Assembly (NCBI GenBank): GCA_027066595.1
Contig: JAMONG010000095.1
Location: 1-13,561, forward strand
Direction of reading: 5' to 3'
Length of the DNA: 13,561 nucleotides
DNA from: Sulfurovum sp.
GTDB taxonomy: Bacteria; Campylobacterota; Campylobacteria; Campylobacterales; Sulfurovaceae
The notes below the pieces were generated by a model. That model ran no database searches, was not told where the DNA came from, and saw only the letters and a program-made list of their open reading frames with translations. This document shows positions 1-5,486 of the stretch, one piece after another. The stretch's first letter is position 1; each line of letters starts with the position of its first letter. A program made the translations under genes and the position numbers.

Positions 1-107
1 GGGGGAGTGATGCACTTAAATCTTTTTTAGTGAGCGTTGGTTATAATGTTGTCACTGTAGAAATTACAAGCAATGAAAATAGTAGAACATATAGGATAAA
101 TGCATAA
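1..107 (+). CDS. tsaE: TsaE C-terminus (tRNA t6A synthesis ATPase), 5'-truncated by window edge
   Basis: Only the last 34 residues are present, read from base 3 to a TAA at 105-107 (start GSDALKSF, end SRTYRINA). The family is the P-loop ATPase that works with TsaB and TsaD to make threonylcarbamoyladenosine at position 37 of tRNAs. The visible piece fits the end of epsilonproteobacterial TsaE: a short helix after the usual E-W-G/D segment, then two beta strands (VGYNVVTVEI and RTYRIN). The Walker motifs lie outside the window. The stop codon shares its last A with the ATG of lptB, so the two are probably translationally coupled. From memory, tsaE followed by lptB is also the order in Campylobacter jejuni (Cj0668-Cj0669). 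The identification rests on this short tail and on the neighbour, so it is likely but not certain. Confidence 0.65.
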   Translation, partial: GSDALKSFLVSVGYNVVTVEITSNENSRTYRINA

Positions 108-829
108 TGCACATACTTGAAGCCATAAATCTTGGTAAAACGATAAAAAAAACACAAATAGTTCATGACATCTCTTTACGTGTAAAATCTAAAGAGATAG
201 TTGGGCTTCTAGGACCAAATGGTGCAGGGAAAACGACCTCTTTTTACATGGTCTGTGGTTTGACAGATGCCACAGAAGGACAGGTGTTTTTAGATGGTGA
301 AGATGTGACAGGACTGCCATTAAGCTCTCGAGCACAGATGGGCATAGGGTATTTGCCCCAAGAGTCAAGTATTTTTAAAGATTTGTCAGTAGAAGAAAAT
401 TTACTCATGGCAGCAGAAGCACTCAAAATCCCTAAAGAGACCATGCAACCACGTATAGAAAAATTGCTTGAAATTTTTAATATTGAACCGATTAGAAATA
501 GGTTGGGTATACGCCTGAGTGGTGGAGAGAGAAGACGGGTCGAGATAGCACGTGCATTGGTAGGTGAACCTAAATTTTTACTACTTGATGAACCTTTTGC
601 AGGGGTAGATCCTATCGCTGTGATAGACATTCAAAACATTATCAAACAGCTCGTAGACCTTGATATGGGTATCTTGATAACAGACCATAATGTACGTGAA
701 ACACTGGGTATTTGTGACCGAGCCTATGTGATGAGAAGCGGTGAGATGCTTGCCACTGGAACCTCTGATGAGATAGCCAATGATGAGAATGTACGTAAGC
801 ATTACCTTGGTGAGCATTTTACATTTTAA
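107..829 (+). CDS. lptB: LptB, ATP-binding subunit of the LPS export ABC transporter
   Basis: This 240-residue protein is a complete ABC ATPase. Walker A is GPNGAGKTT at residues 36-44, the Q-loop glutamine is Q85, the signature LSGGE is at 137-141, Walker B ends in the catalytic E162 (LLLDEP), and the switch histidine is H194. The length and the wording around these motifs (GYLPQESSIF, GGERRRVEIARAL, ITDHNVRETL) are those of LptB rather than the amino-acid transporter LivF/LivG relatives. LptB sits on the cytoplasmic face, dimerises, and powers LptFG to extract lipopolysaccharide from the inner membrane into the Lpt bridge. The ATG at 107 overlaps the tsaE stop. An AGGATA sequence about ten bases upstream may serve as ribosome site. 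In C. jejuni, as recalled, rpoN follows lptB; here a DUF2400 gene follows instead. Confidence 0.95.
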   Translation: MHILEAINLGKTIKKTQIVHDISLRVKSKEIVGLLGPNGAGKTTSFYMVCGLTDATEGQVFLDGEDVTGLPLSSRAQMGIGYLPQESSIFKDLSVEENLLMAAEALKIPKETMQPRIEKLLEIFNIEPIRNRLGIRLSGGERRRVEIARALVGEPKFLLLDEPFAGVDPIAVIDIQNIIKQLVDLDMGILITDHNVRETLGICDRAYVMRSGEMLATGTSDEIANDENVRKHYLGEHFTF

Positions 830-864
830 ATCATCGTTTAATTGTATTGTAACTATGGAAAACA

Positions 865-1617
865 ATGACACTTAAAAAAGTAAAAATTCTTTTAGATGAA
901 GAAGTTGAAGTACGAAATAACAGTTCTGAAATCTCTTCAGATAAACCAGACCCTCTTCTTATCGCTTTAGAACATAATGATGAGACAATTGCACTTATCT
1001 GTGCTCTGTTTGCTTATGGCAATGCCAGACTAATTGTAAAGTTTTTACAAAGTTTAGACTTTTCACTGTTAGAAGCCAGTGATGAGATGATTCGAAAAAC
1101 ACTCTCTTCACACTATTATCGTTTCCAAAATGCCCAAGATGTTGCCGCGCTTTTTATCGTACTTAAGCGACTTAAAGATGTAGAGAGTATAGAAAATATA
1201 TTTTATCAAGGGTATAAAAAAGAGGAAAATGTTTTAGATGGGTTGTGGGAATTTATCAATACATTAAAATCAGTAGTCTCACATAAAAGTAGAGGCTATG
1301 ACTTTTTAGTGGGTTCTGTACCTAAAAAGCTGAGTGGTATGGGGACGTATAAACGGTATATGATGTACCTACGTTGGATGGTACGTGATGATGCTTTAGA
1401 TTTGGGGCTTTGGACAAAGATAGACAAAAAAGATTTACTTTTACCTTTAGATACGCATACTTTTAAAGTCTCACAGCGTTTAGGACTTCTAAAACGAAAA
1501 ACCTACGATATGAAAGCTGCTATTGAAGTGACGCAAAGATTACGCAAGTTTGATAAGCATGACCCGATTAAATACGATTTTGCACTTTATCGATTGGGTC
1601 AAGAAAAAATAGTCTAA
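865..1617 (+). CDS. TIGR02757 / DUF2400 family protein, HhH-glycosylase-like motifs
   Basis: A 250-residue soluble protein carrying the hallmarks of the DUF2400 (TIGR02757) family: an N-terminal DP...D-E-x-I segment with ALFAYGNA (47-54), the MYLRWMVRDD block (167-176) and LPLDTHTFKVSQRLGL (193-208), ending in DPIKYDFALYRLG. The family has no settled function. The segment GMGTYKR (159-164) followed by PLDTH (194-198) resembles the catalytic part of endonuclease III-type DNA glycosylases, where a helix-hairpin-helix GVGRKTA lysine precedes a VDTHxxRV aspartate; the candidates here would be K163 and D196. No C-terminal iron-sulphur cysteines are present. The start at 865 was chosen because an upstream ATG at 855 is in a frame that stops after six codons. 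It lies 35 bases after lptB, so it is probably the last gene of that transcription unit. Family assignment is firm; the repair role is inference. Confidence 0.85.
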   Translation: MTLKKVKILLDEEVEVRNNSSEISSDKPDPLLIALEHNDETIALICALFAYGNARLIVKFLQSLDFSLLEASDEMIRKTLSSHYYRFQNAQDVAALFIVLKRLKDVESIENIFYQGYKKEENVLDGLWEFINTLKSVVSHKSRGYDFLVGSVPKKLSGMGTYKRYMMYLRWMVRDDALDLGLWTKIDKKDLLLPLDTHTFKVSQRLGLLKRKTYDMKAAIEVTQRLRKFDKHDPIKYDFALYRLGQEKIV

Positions 1618-1646
1618 ATCTTAGTCAATATTAAGCACTAAAAAGC

Positions 1647-1652
1647 TATAAT
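1647..1652 (+). promoter_or_regulatory. Probable -10 box of the atpB promoter
   Basis: A perfect TATAAT lies 32 bases before the atpB ATG in a 66-base gap, which would put the transcription start near 1659. No good TTGACA is present at the right distance; epsilonproteobacterial sigma-70 promoters usually lack a conserved -35 box, so this does not count against it. Confidence 0.6.
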
Positions 1653-1671
1653 CCCGCTATATTTCACACAC

Positions 1672-1677
1672 AGAGGA
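1672..1677 (+). promoter_or_regulatory. Ribosome binding site of atpB, decides the start
   Basis: AGAGGA sits six bases before the ATG at 1684. A TTG in the same frame at 1681 would be only three bases from it, so the ATG is preferred and the TTG rejected. Confidence 0.7.
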
Positions 1678-1683
1678 TATTTG

Positions 1684-2403
1684 ATGGAAGGTATTTTTAC
1701 TTATATTGGCGGACTTTTTAGTTTGCATCATGACAATCCAGATCATGTTGCTATTTTAATGGCAATACACTTGGTACTGGTAGCATTAATTATAATTTTA
1801 ATCACAAAAATGGCTACAAGAAGCCTACGTGCGGTACCAACAGGTACACAAAACGTTATGGAAGCATTCCTTGGTGGTGTTATCGCTATGGGTAAAGATG
1901 TTATCGGTGAAGAACATGCACGTAAGTATCTTCCACTTATCGCGGCACTTGGTTTATTTGTACTCATCAGTAACTTGATTGGTATTATCCCAGGATTTGA
2001 GTCACCAACTTCAAACATTAATGTTACTTTGACTTTAGCACTTGTTGTATTTTTATACTACAATTATGAAGGTATTAAAGCACAAGGTGTTTTTACATAC
2101 TTTAAAAACTTTGTTCACCTTGGTGAGATGCACCCCGCAGCAAAATTTGCTATGTCACTGTTGATGTACCCAATTGAGATTGTTTCTCATATCTCTCGTA
2201 TCATTTCACTTTCATTCAGACTTTTTGGTAACATCAAGGGTGATGACCTTTTCCTGTGGGTTCTTTTAATGTTAGTACCTTGGATTATCCCTATCACACC
2301 ACTTGTATTGCTTACGTTTATGGCGTTCTTACAAACATTTGTATTTATGATTCTTACTTATGTATACCTTGCTGGTGCCATTGCTATAGACGAAGAACAC
2401 TAG
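1684..2403 (+). CDS. atpB: ATP synthase F0 subunit a
   Basis: This 239-residue polytopic inner-membrane protein forms the stator half-channels that pass protons to the c-ring. The essential arginine is R179 in LSFRLFGNIKGDD, matching the LSLRLFGN block of the family. Other family blocks are ESPTSNINVTLTLAL, and the segment AKFAMSLLMYPIEIVSH just before the arginine helix. Around five to six strongly hydrophobic segments are visible, and the C-terminus ends in AIAIDEEH. The start is the ATG with a good ribosome site (see 1672-1677). As usual in Campylobacterota, the gene stands apart from the atpF/H/A/G/D/C cluster; no other F0F1 subunit gene is in the window. It has its own promoter and is followed 18 bases later by a small membrane-protein gene and a ThiE-like gene. 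Confidence 0.96.
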   Translation: MEGIFTYIGGLFSLHHDNPDHVAILMAIHLVLVALIIILITKMATRSLRAVPTGTQNVMEAFLGGVIAMGKDVIGEEHARKYLPLIAALGLFVLISNLIGIIPGFESPTSNINVTLTLALVVFLYYNYEGIKAQGVFTYFKNFVHLGEMHPAAKFAMSLLMYPIEIVSHISRIISLSFRLFGNIKGDDLFLWVLLMLVPWIIPITPLVLLTFMAFLQTFVFMILTYVYLAGAIAIDEEH

Positions 2404-2421
2404 AACCTAAGAATCTTAACG

Positions 2422-2694
2422 ATGAGACTCAGAGATACCTCTTTAAGTTTTGTGGTTAATTTTCTTTTGGGCGTAGCTTGGGCTGCTGTCCTTTTAGGTG
2501 CTGTGACCGCTTTTCTTTCCAACTATTCAAACTCTTTTCTTTTTGCCATACTCTCTTCCGTTATAGCCACACTACCTGGCATGATAGGTGTTTTACTTAT
2601 AGAACATTTTATTACTTCTAAAGAGAAACATGAAGAACTACAAAAACAAACCAAACTACTTGAAAAACTTACACAAAAAGAACAAAACAGCTAG
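2422..2694 (+). CDS. Small two-helix membrane protein downstream of atpB, function unknown
   Basis: A 90-residue protein with two predicted membrane helices, about residues 9-31 (FVVNFLLGVAWAAVLLGAVTAF) and 38-62 (SFLFAILSSVIATLPGMIGVLLIEH). A charged tail rich in K, E and Q (66-90) is likely to form a cytoplasmic coiled coil. The ribosome site is poor, and the gene starts 18 bases after atpB, so translation may depend on atpB. It ends in TAG directly before the ATG of the next gene. From memory, C. jejuni also has a small integral-membrane gene beside atpB (Cj1203c), which suggests a conserved pair. The two-helix shape recalls the AtpI/AtpZ assembly factors, but I do not see their conserved motifs, so I do not give that name. 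Confidence 0.75.
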   Translation: MRLRDTSLSFVVNFLLGVAWAAVLLGAVTAFLSNYSNSFLFAILSSVIATLPGMIGVLLIEHFITSKEKHEELQKQTKLLEKLTQKEQNS

Positions 2695-3249
2695 ATGATA
2701 GCCTATGCCATCACAGACCCTAGTACACTTGATTTTAATAGACTTAAAGAGGATTTAGAACGTCTCTCTTCTATGGCGTGTATGATTGTCTATAGAGATA
2801 AGTATAGTAATGCGTATGAACAAAATGCGACTCTGTTTTTAGAACATGCAAAGGGGTTTGAAAAGGTACTTTTACATGATGACTATAAGTTAGCAGTAAA
2901 ACTTCAGGCCGATGGTGTGCATTTTCCCTCTACGTCATTAAACTGTATAGAAGATGCAAAAGAATTAGGCTTATTTGTTGTGGTAAGTACACATACGATA
3001 GAAGAAGCAAAAATAGCTCAAAATAGAGGTGCTGATATGATTACCTTTAGTCCTATCTTTGAGACACCAAATAAGGGTAAAGCAGTAGGGCTATATGCAT
3101 TAGAATCTATGGTATCTTCTGTTTGTATACCAGTAATAGCATTGGGGGGAATTTTAACACAAGAACAGATTGAGTCTTGTGCTAAGGTCGGGGCAAAGGG
3201 GTTTGCGTCTATTCGTTATTTTGAGAGAAAAGTTCTTAGTGCATTATAG
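2695..3249 (+). CDS. Thiamine phosphate synthase / TenI superfamily protein
   Basis: A 184-residue TIM-barrel protein, somewhat short for ThiE (usually just over 200). It has the family order: YAITD (4-8), IVYRDK (31-36, the place of QLREK), ADGVHF (72-77), VVSTHTIEEA (97-106), a phosphate-binding SPIFETPNKGK (119-129), and VIALGGI (147-153). ThiE joins the pyrimidine pyrophosphate and thiazole phosphate; TenI is a thiazole tautomerase with the same fold. Two places differ from active ThiE: the NDR of the third strand reads HDD (61-63), and the metal-binding acidic residue after GVHLGQ is replaced in GVHFPSTS. This favours a TenI-like or otherwise altered activity. It starts immediately after the preceding stop, so it is likely co-transcribed from atpB. 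Its 3' end overlaps the convergent CZB gene by 34 bases. Confidence 0.85.
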   Translation: MIAYAITDPSTLDFNRLKEDLERLSSMACMIVYRDKYSNAYEQNATLFLEHAKGFEKVLLHDDYKLAVKLQADGVHFPSTSLNCIEDAKELGLFVVVSTHTIEEAKIAQNRGADMITFSPIFETPNKGKAVGLYALESMVSSVCIPVIALGGILTQEQIESCAKVGAKGFASIRYFERKVLSAL

Positions 3250-3746
3250 TCTAATGCTTTGATTTTATCTTCAAGGACTTCAAGAACTTCGAGGAGTTCT
3301 TTGGATGATTTTTTTAAATATTCTAAATGTATTTTGGCTTTTTCTCTTTCTGTTTCTGAAACTTTTTTGCTATTCATTGTAATGAGTTTATGGAGTATAG
3401 AACGTTTTTCAGGTAGTATAAAAAATATTTCATAAATTTTTGCATAAGTATCATGTAGTGCATTATGGTGTTCTTCAATACGATTGATAAAACGTCCTAT
3501 AGAATCAAATTTAGCAAGTTGAACAGCATAGGTATCAAACCATTGACCAAATTTGCATGATGTACTATCTAGGGGTATAAATGTTTTATCTACATTGAGG
3601 TTTACTTTTTTACCTTGGTACCCATCTAAACCATTGACAAGTTTATCGGCTTTACGAACCCACTCTTTATGTGCTCTTTTTGCGACATAAATATTTTGTA
3701 ACATGTATGCTTTGTTTGATAGTTCTTTAGTTAGTGTTGCACTCAT
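3216..3746 (-). CDS. Stand-alone CZB (chemoreceptor zinc-binding) domain protein
   Basis: A 176-residue soluble helical protein with the CZB signature: HKEW (H26, W29), CKFGQW (C64, G67, W69) and HHNALH (H94, H98). These supply the three-His/one-Cys zinc site of the family. In other bacteria CZB domains sit on chemoreceptors such as TlpD, where they sense oxidants, or on diguanylate cyclases such as DgcZ, where zinc inhibits c-di-GMP synthesis. Here no partner domain is fused; residues 130-170 (EREKAKIHLEYLKK..., LLEVLEVLEDKI) look like a coiled coil that could dock on a receptor. The ATG at 3746 is chosen over an in-frame one at 3881 because it has AAGGGG six bases upstream, and because the longer frame runs through a riboswitch. 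Expression is therefore likely set by c-di-GMP. Family confidence is high; the partner is unknown. Confidence 0.88.
   Translation of the reverse strand: MSATLTKELSNKAYMLQNIYVAKRAHKEWVRKADKLVNGLDGYQGKKVNLNVDKTFIPLDSTSCKFGQWFDTYAVQLAKFDSIGRFINRIEEHHNALHDTYAKIYEIFFILPEKRSILHKLITMNSKKVSETEREKAKIHLEYLKKSSKELLEVLEVLEDKIKALDYNALRTFLSK
3273..3299. repeat. Three imperfect 9-base tandem units inside the CZB gene
   Basis: The units AAGGACTTC, AAGAACTTC and GAGGAGTTC follow one another without gaps. On the minus strand they encode the LLEVLEVLE run of the C-terminal helix. It is probably a small local duplication lengthening the coiled coil by steps of three residues. Confidence 0.5.
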
Positions 3747-3752
3747 AATTAA

Positions 3753-3758
3753 CCCCTT
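3753..3758 (-). promoter_or_regulatory. Ribosome binding site of the CZB gene, target of possible riboswitch pairing
   Basis: On the minus strand AAGGGG lies six bases before the ATG at 3746 and fixes that start. The same six bases are complementary to CCCCTT in the loop of riboswitch stem P3 (3807-3802), so access of the ribosome may depend on RNA folding. Confidence 0.75.
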
Positions 3759-3769
3759 ATTGTTAATAT

Positions 3770-3875
3770 ATTGTATTGCAGGTAGCTCGGCTATCTCTAA
3801 AAAGGGGTAGAGACCCGTGGCTTTCCGTCCTACTCTCACGAATAGTTTGGCTTTGTTTATGTACGTATACATAAG
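3770..3875 (-). ncRNA. Class I cyclic-di-GMP riboswitch (GEMM-I) in the leader of the CZB gene
   Basis: Reading the minus strand, the aptamer shows the GEMM-I parts in order. GCCAAAC (3851-3845) is followed by stem P2, CTATTC / GAGTAG, capped by a GTGA tetraloop of GNRA type (840-837 region of 3800s), including the U-G wobble seen in the Vibrio Vc2 aptamer. Then comes GGACGGAAAGCC (3830-3819), stem P3 (TCTCTA 3813-3808 with TAGAGA 3799-3794), and the closing TAGCCGAGCTACC (3793-3781). The ligand-discriminating base (G20 in Vc2 numbering) is G at 3851. The neighbouring pair is C-G (3850 with 3825) where Vc2 has G-C, a compensated change. The outer P1 helix is weak: TGTAT (3871-3867) with ATACA (3776-3772) is the best I find. 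No rho-independent terminator follows, so control is probably translational. Outer ends are approximate. Confidence 0.93.
3858..3873. repeat. Inverted repeat at the 5' edge of the riboswitch
   Basis: TATGTA and TACATA flank four bases. In the RNA this six-pair hairpin would use the bases that form the outer P1 helix of the aptamer, so it could be a competing fold; it might also simply be AT-rich chance. Confidence 0.4.
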
Positions 3876-3885
3876 TTTCATTGGA

Positions 3886-3891
3886 ATGATA
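3886..3891 (-). promoter_or_regulatory. Candidate -10 box for the riboswitch/CZB transcript
   Basis: TATCAT on the minus strand would start the RNA near 3880, just outside the aptamer, which is where a riboswitch transcript should begin. No clear -35 box is visible. Supported mainly by position. Confidence 0.35.
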
Positions 3892-3999
3892 CAACAAGAA
3901 TGTCACTGAAATGTTATTGCTTATATTTTTAGTGAAAAGTAGGATAGATTTAAGATAGAAAATAGTTTTTTTATAAACTCTCTTAAATAACCAAATGGA

Positions 4000-4005
4000 T
4001 ATAAT
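4000..4005 (+). promoter_or_regulatory. Probable -10 box of the gatB promoter
   Basis: TATAAT lies 30 bases before the gatB ATG, after a T-rich stretch (3966-3974) typical of epsilonproteobacterial promoters. The start of transcription would be near 4012, followed by an AAGGA ribosome site at 4023-4027. It is the only evident promoter ahead of the gatB to tamB run. Confidence 0.6.
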
Positions 4006-4035
4006 ATCTTCAATTATCTAACAAGGAAAACCCTT

Positions 4036-5466
4036 ATGTTTGAAACCGTTATCGGTCTTGAAGTCCACGTACAACTTAACACTAAAACAAAACTTTTCTG
4101 TGCTTGTCCTACCTCTTTCGCAGAACATCAAAACACTAACACTTGTCCTACTTGTTTAGCACTTCCTGGTGCATTGCCAGTGGTGAATAAAGAAGCAGCG
4201 ATTAAAGCCATGAGACTTGGCTATGCTATTAATGCGAATGTAAATCATACGTCTCATTTTGATAGAAAGTCATACTTTTACCCAGACAGTCCTTCTGCAT
4301 ATCAGATAACACAGCTTACTAAAGCCATCGTACAAAAAGGGGAAGTGTTTATCGACCTTAAAGATGGTACGACAAAATGTATAGGGATGACACAAGCACA
4401 CTTGGAAGCAGACGCAGGTAAAAATATGCATGAGGGTGACCACTCTAAAGTAGACTTAAACCGTTCTGGTACACCACTACTAGAGATAGTTTCTGACCCA
4501 GACATGAGAAACGCAGCAGAAGCAGTAGCATTTTTGAAAAAACTTCACGCAACTGTACGTTACCTAGACATATCTGATGCAAACATGCAAGAGGGTTCGT
4601 TTAGATGTGATGTGAACGTGTCAATTCGTCCTAAAGGGCAAGAAGCATTTGGTACAAGAGTAGAGATAAAAAACATAAACTCTTTTAAGTTTGTAGCAGA
4701 TGCCATAGCCTATGAAGTACAACGTCAAACAGAAGCCTATGAAGATGGTGTTTATGAACAAGAAGTATATCAAGAGACGCGTCTTTGGGATGTAGATGCA
4801 GGGGTTACACGCTCTATGAGAGGAAAGGAGGAAGCAGCAGACTACCGTTACTTCCCAGACCCTGACTTGCGTCCGCTCATTGTGACACAAGAGATGATAG
4901 ATGAAGCAAAACAAATGCCAGAACTTCCAGATGCTAAAGTGAAGCGTTACGTAGAAGAGCTTGGGGTTAAGAAGTATGATGCATTGGTAATTACATCAGA
5001 TAAAGAGATGGCATACTACTACGAAGAGATGTTAGAACAAGGTGCGAATGCTAAAACAGCAGTAACATGGCTTACCTCTGAACTGCTTGGACGTTTAAAT
5101 AAAGCAGGGTTTACTATAGAGAATTCACCCATAGGTGCAAAAACACTTGGTATCTTAGTCGCTAAAATTTCTGATGATACTATTTCTGGAAAAGGTGGGA
5201 AAGAGATACTTGACCATATGATGGAAAATGAGAGTCGTGATGTGATAGCACTCATTGATGAGCTTGGACTTGCACAGGTAAGTGATGATGGTGCTATTTT
5301 AGCTATCATTGATGAGATACTTGAAGCTAATCAAGATAAGGTAGAGCAATACAAGTCTGGTAAAGACAAACTTTTTGGTTTCTTTGTAGGACAAACAATG
5401 AAAGCTTCAAAAGGTTCTGCAAACCCTGGAAAAGTGAATGAACTTCTCAAACAGAGACTGAATTAA
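4036..5466 (+). CDS. gatB: Asp-tRNA(Asn)/Glu-tRNA(Gln) amidotransferase subunit B
   Basis: A full-length GatB of 476 residues. GatB is the kinase/transamidase subunit of the cytoplasmic GatCAB complex, which converts mischarged Glu-tRNA(Gln) and Asp-tRNA(Asn) to Gln- and Asn-tRNA; in Campylobacterota this replaces missing direct synthetases. The N-terminus carries IGLEVHVQL (6-14) and the zinc-type cysteines C22, C24, C37 and C40 (FCAC ... CPTC). Further family blocks are SPSAYQITQ, EADAGKNMH, QEGSFRCDVNVSIRP and GTRVEIKNINSF. The last 150 or so residues form the helical GatB/YqeY tRNA-binding domain, ending in NPGKVNELLKQRL. gatA and gatC are not in the window. The ATG has AAGGA eight bases upstream. 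In C. jejuni gatB and gpsA are neighbours as I recall (Cj1197c, Cj1196c); here two potassium genes lie between them. Confidence 0.97.
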   Translation: MFETVIGLEVHVQLNTKTKLFCACPTSFAEHQNTNTCPTCLALPGALPVVNKEAAIKAMRLGYAINANVNHTSHFDRKSYFYPDSPSAYQITQLTKAIVQKGEVFIDLKDGTTKCIGMTQAHLEADAGKNMHEGDHSKVDLNRSGTPLLEIVSDPDMRNAAEAVAFLKKLHATVRYLDISDANMQEGSFRCDVNVSIRPKGQEAFGTRVEIKNINSFKFVADAIAYEVQRQTEAYEDGVYEQEVYQETRLWDVDAGVTRSMRGKEEAADYRYFPDPDLRPLIVTQEMIDEAKQMPELPDAKVKRYVEELGVKKYDALVITSDKEMAYYYEEMLEQGANAKTAVTWLTSELLGRLNKAGFTIENSPIGAKTLGILVAKISDDTISGKGGKEILDHMMENESRDVIALIDELGLAQVSDDGAILAIIDEILEANQDKVEQYKSGKDKLFGFFVGQTMKASKGSANPGKVNELLKQRLN

Positions 5467-5486
5467 AGCATTTATAGGAGAGCAAT

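Noticed and set aside
244..630. Open frame of 128 codons on the minus strand inside lptB
   Set aside because: Antisense to the conserved ABC motifs; serine-rich translation without domain signs.
1618..1646. Terminator hairpin after the DUF2400 gene (CTTA ... TAAG)
   Set aside because: Only four AT-rich pairs and no T tract; too weak to support.
2256..2459. Frame across the atpB end and the following gene
   Set aside because: Overlaps the conserved C-terminus of atpB in another frame, with a Cys/Tyr-rich translation; no separate start signal.
2422..2694. AtpI or AtpZ as name for the small membrane protein
   Set aside because: Two helices and the atpB neighbourhood fit, but the gene is after rather than before atpB and the family motifs are not visible.
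2604..2695. TPP riboswitch ahead of the ThiE-like gene
   Set aside because: There is no leader: the gene starts directly after the previous stop, and no CUGAGA-type core is present.
3747..3881. N-terminal extension of the CZB protein by 45 residues from an ATG at 3881
   Set aside because: The extension is simply the riboswitch read in an open frame. It has no ribosome site and no family similarity, whereas the ATG at 3746 has AAGGGG at proper spacing.
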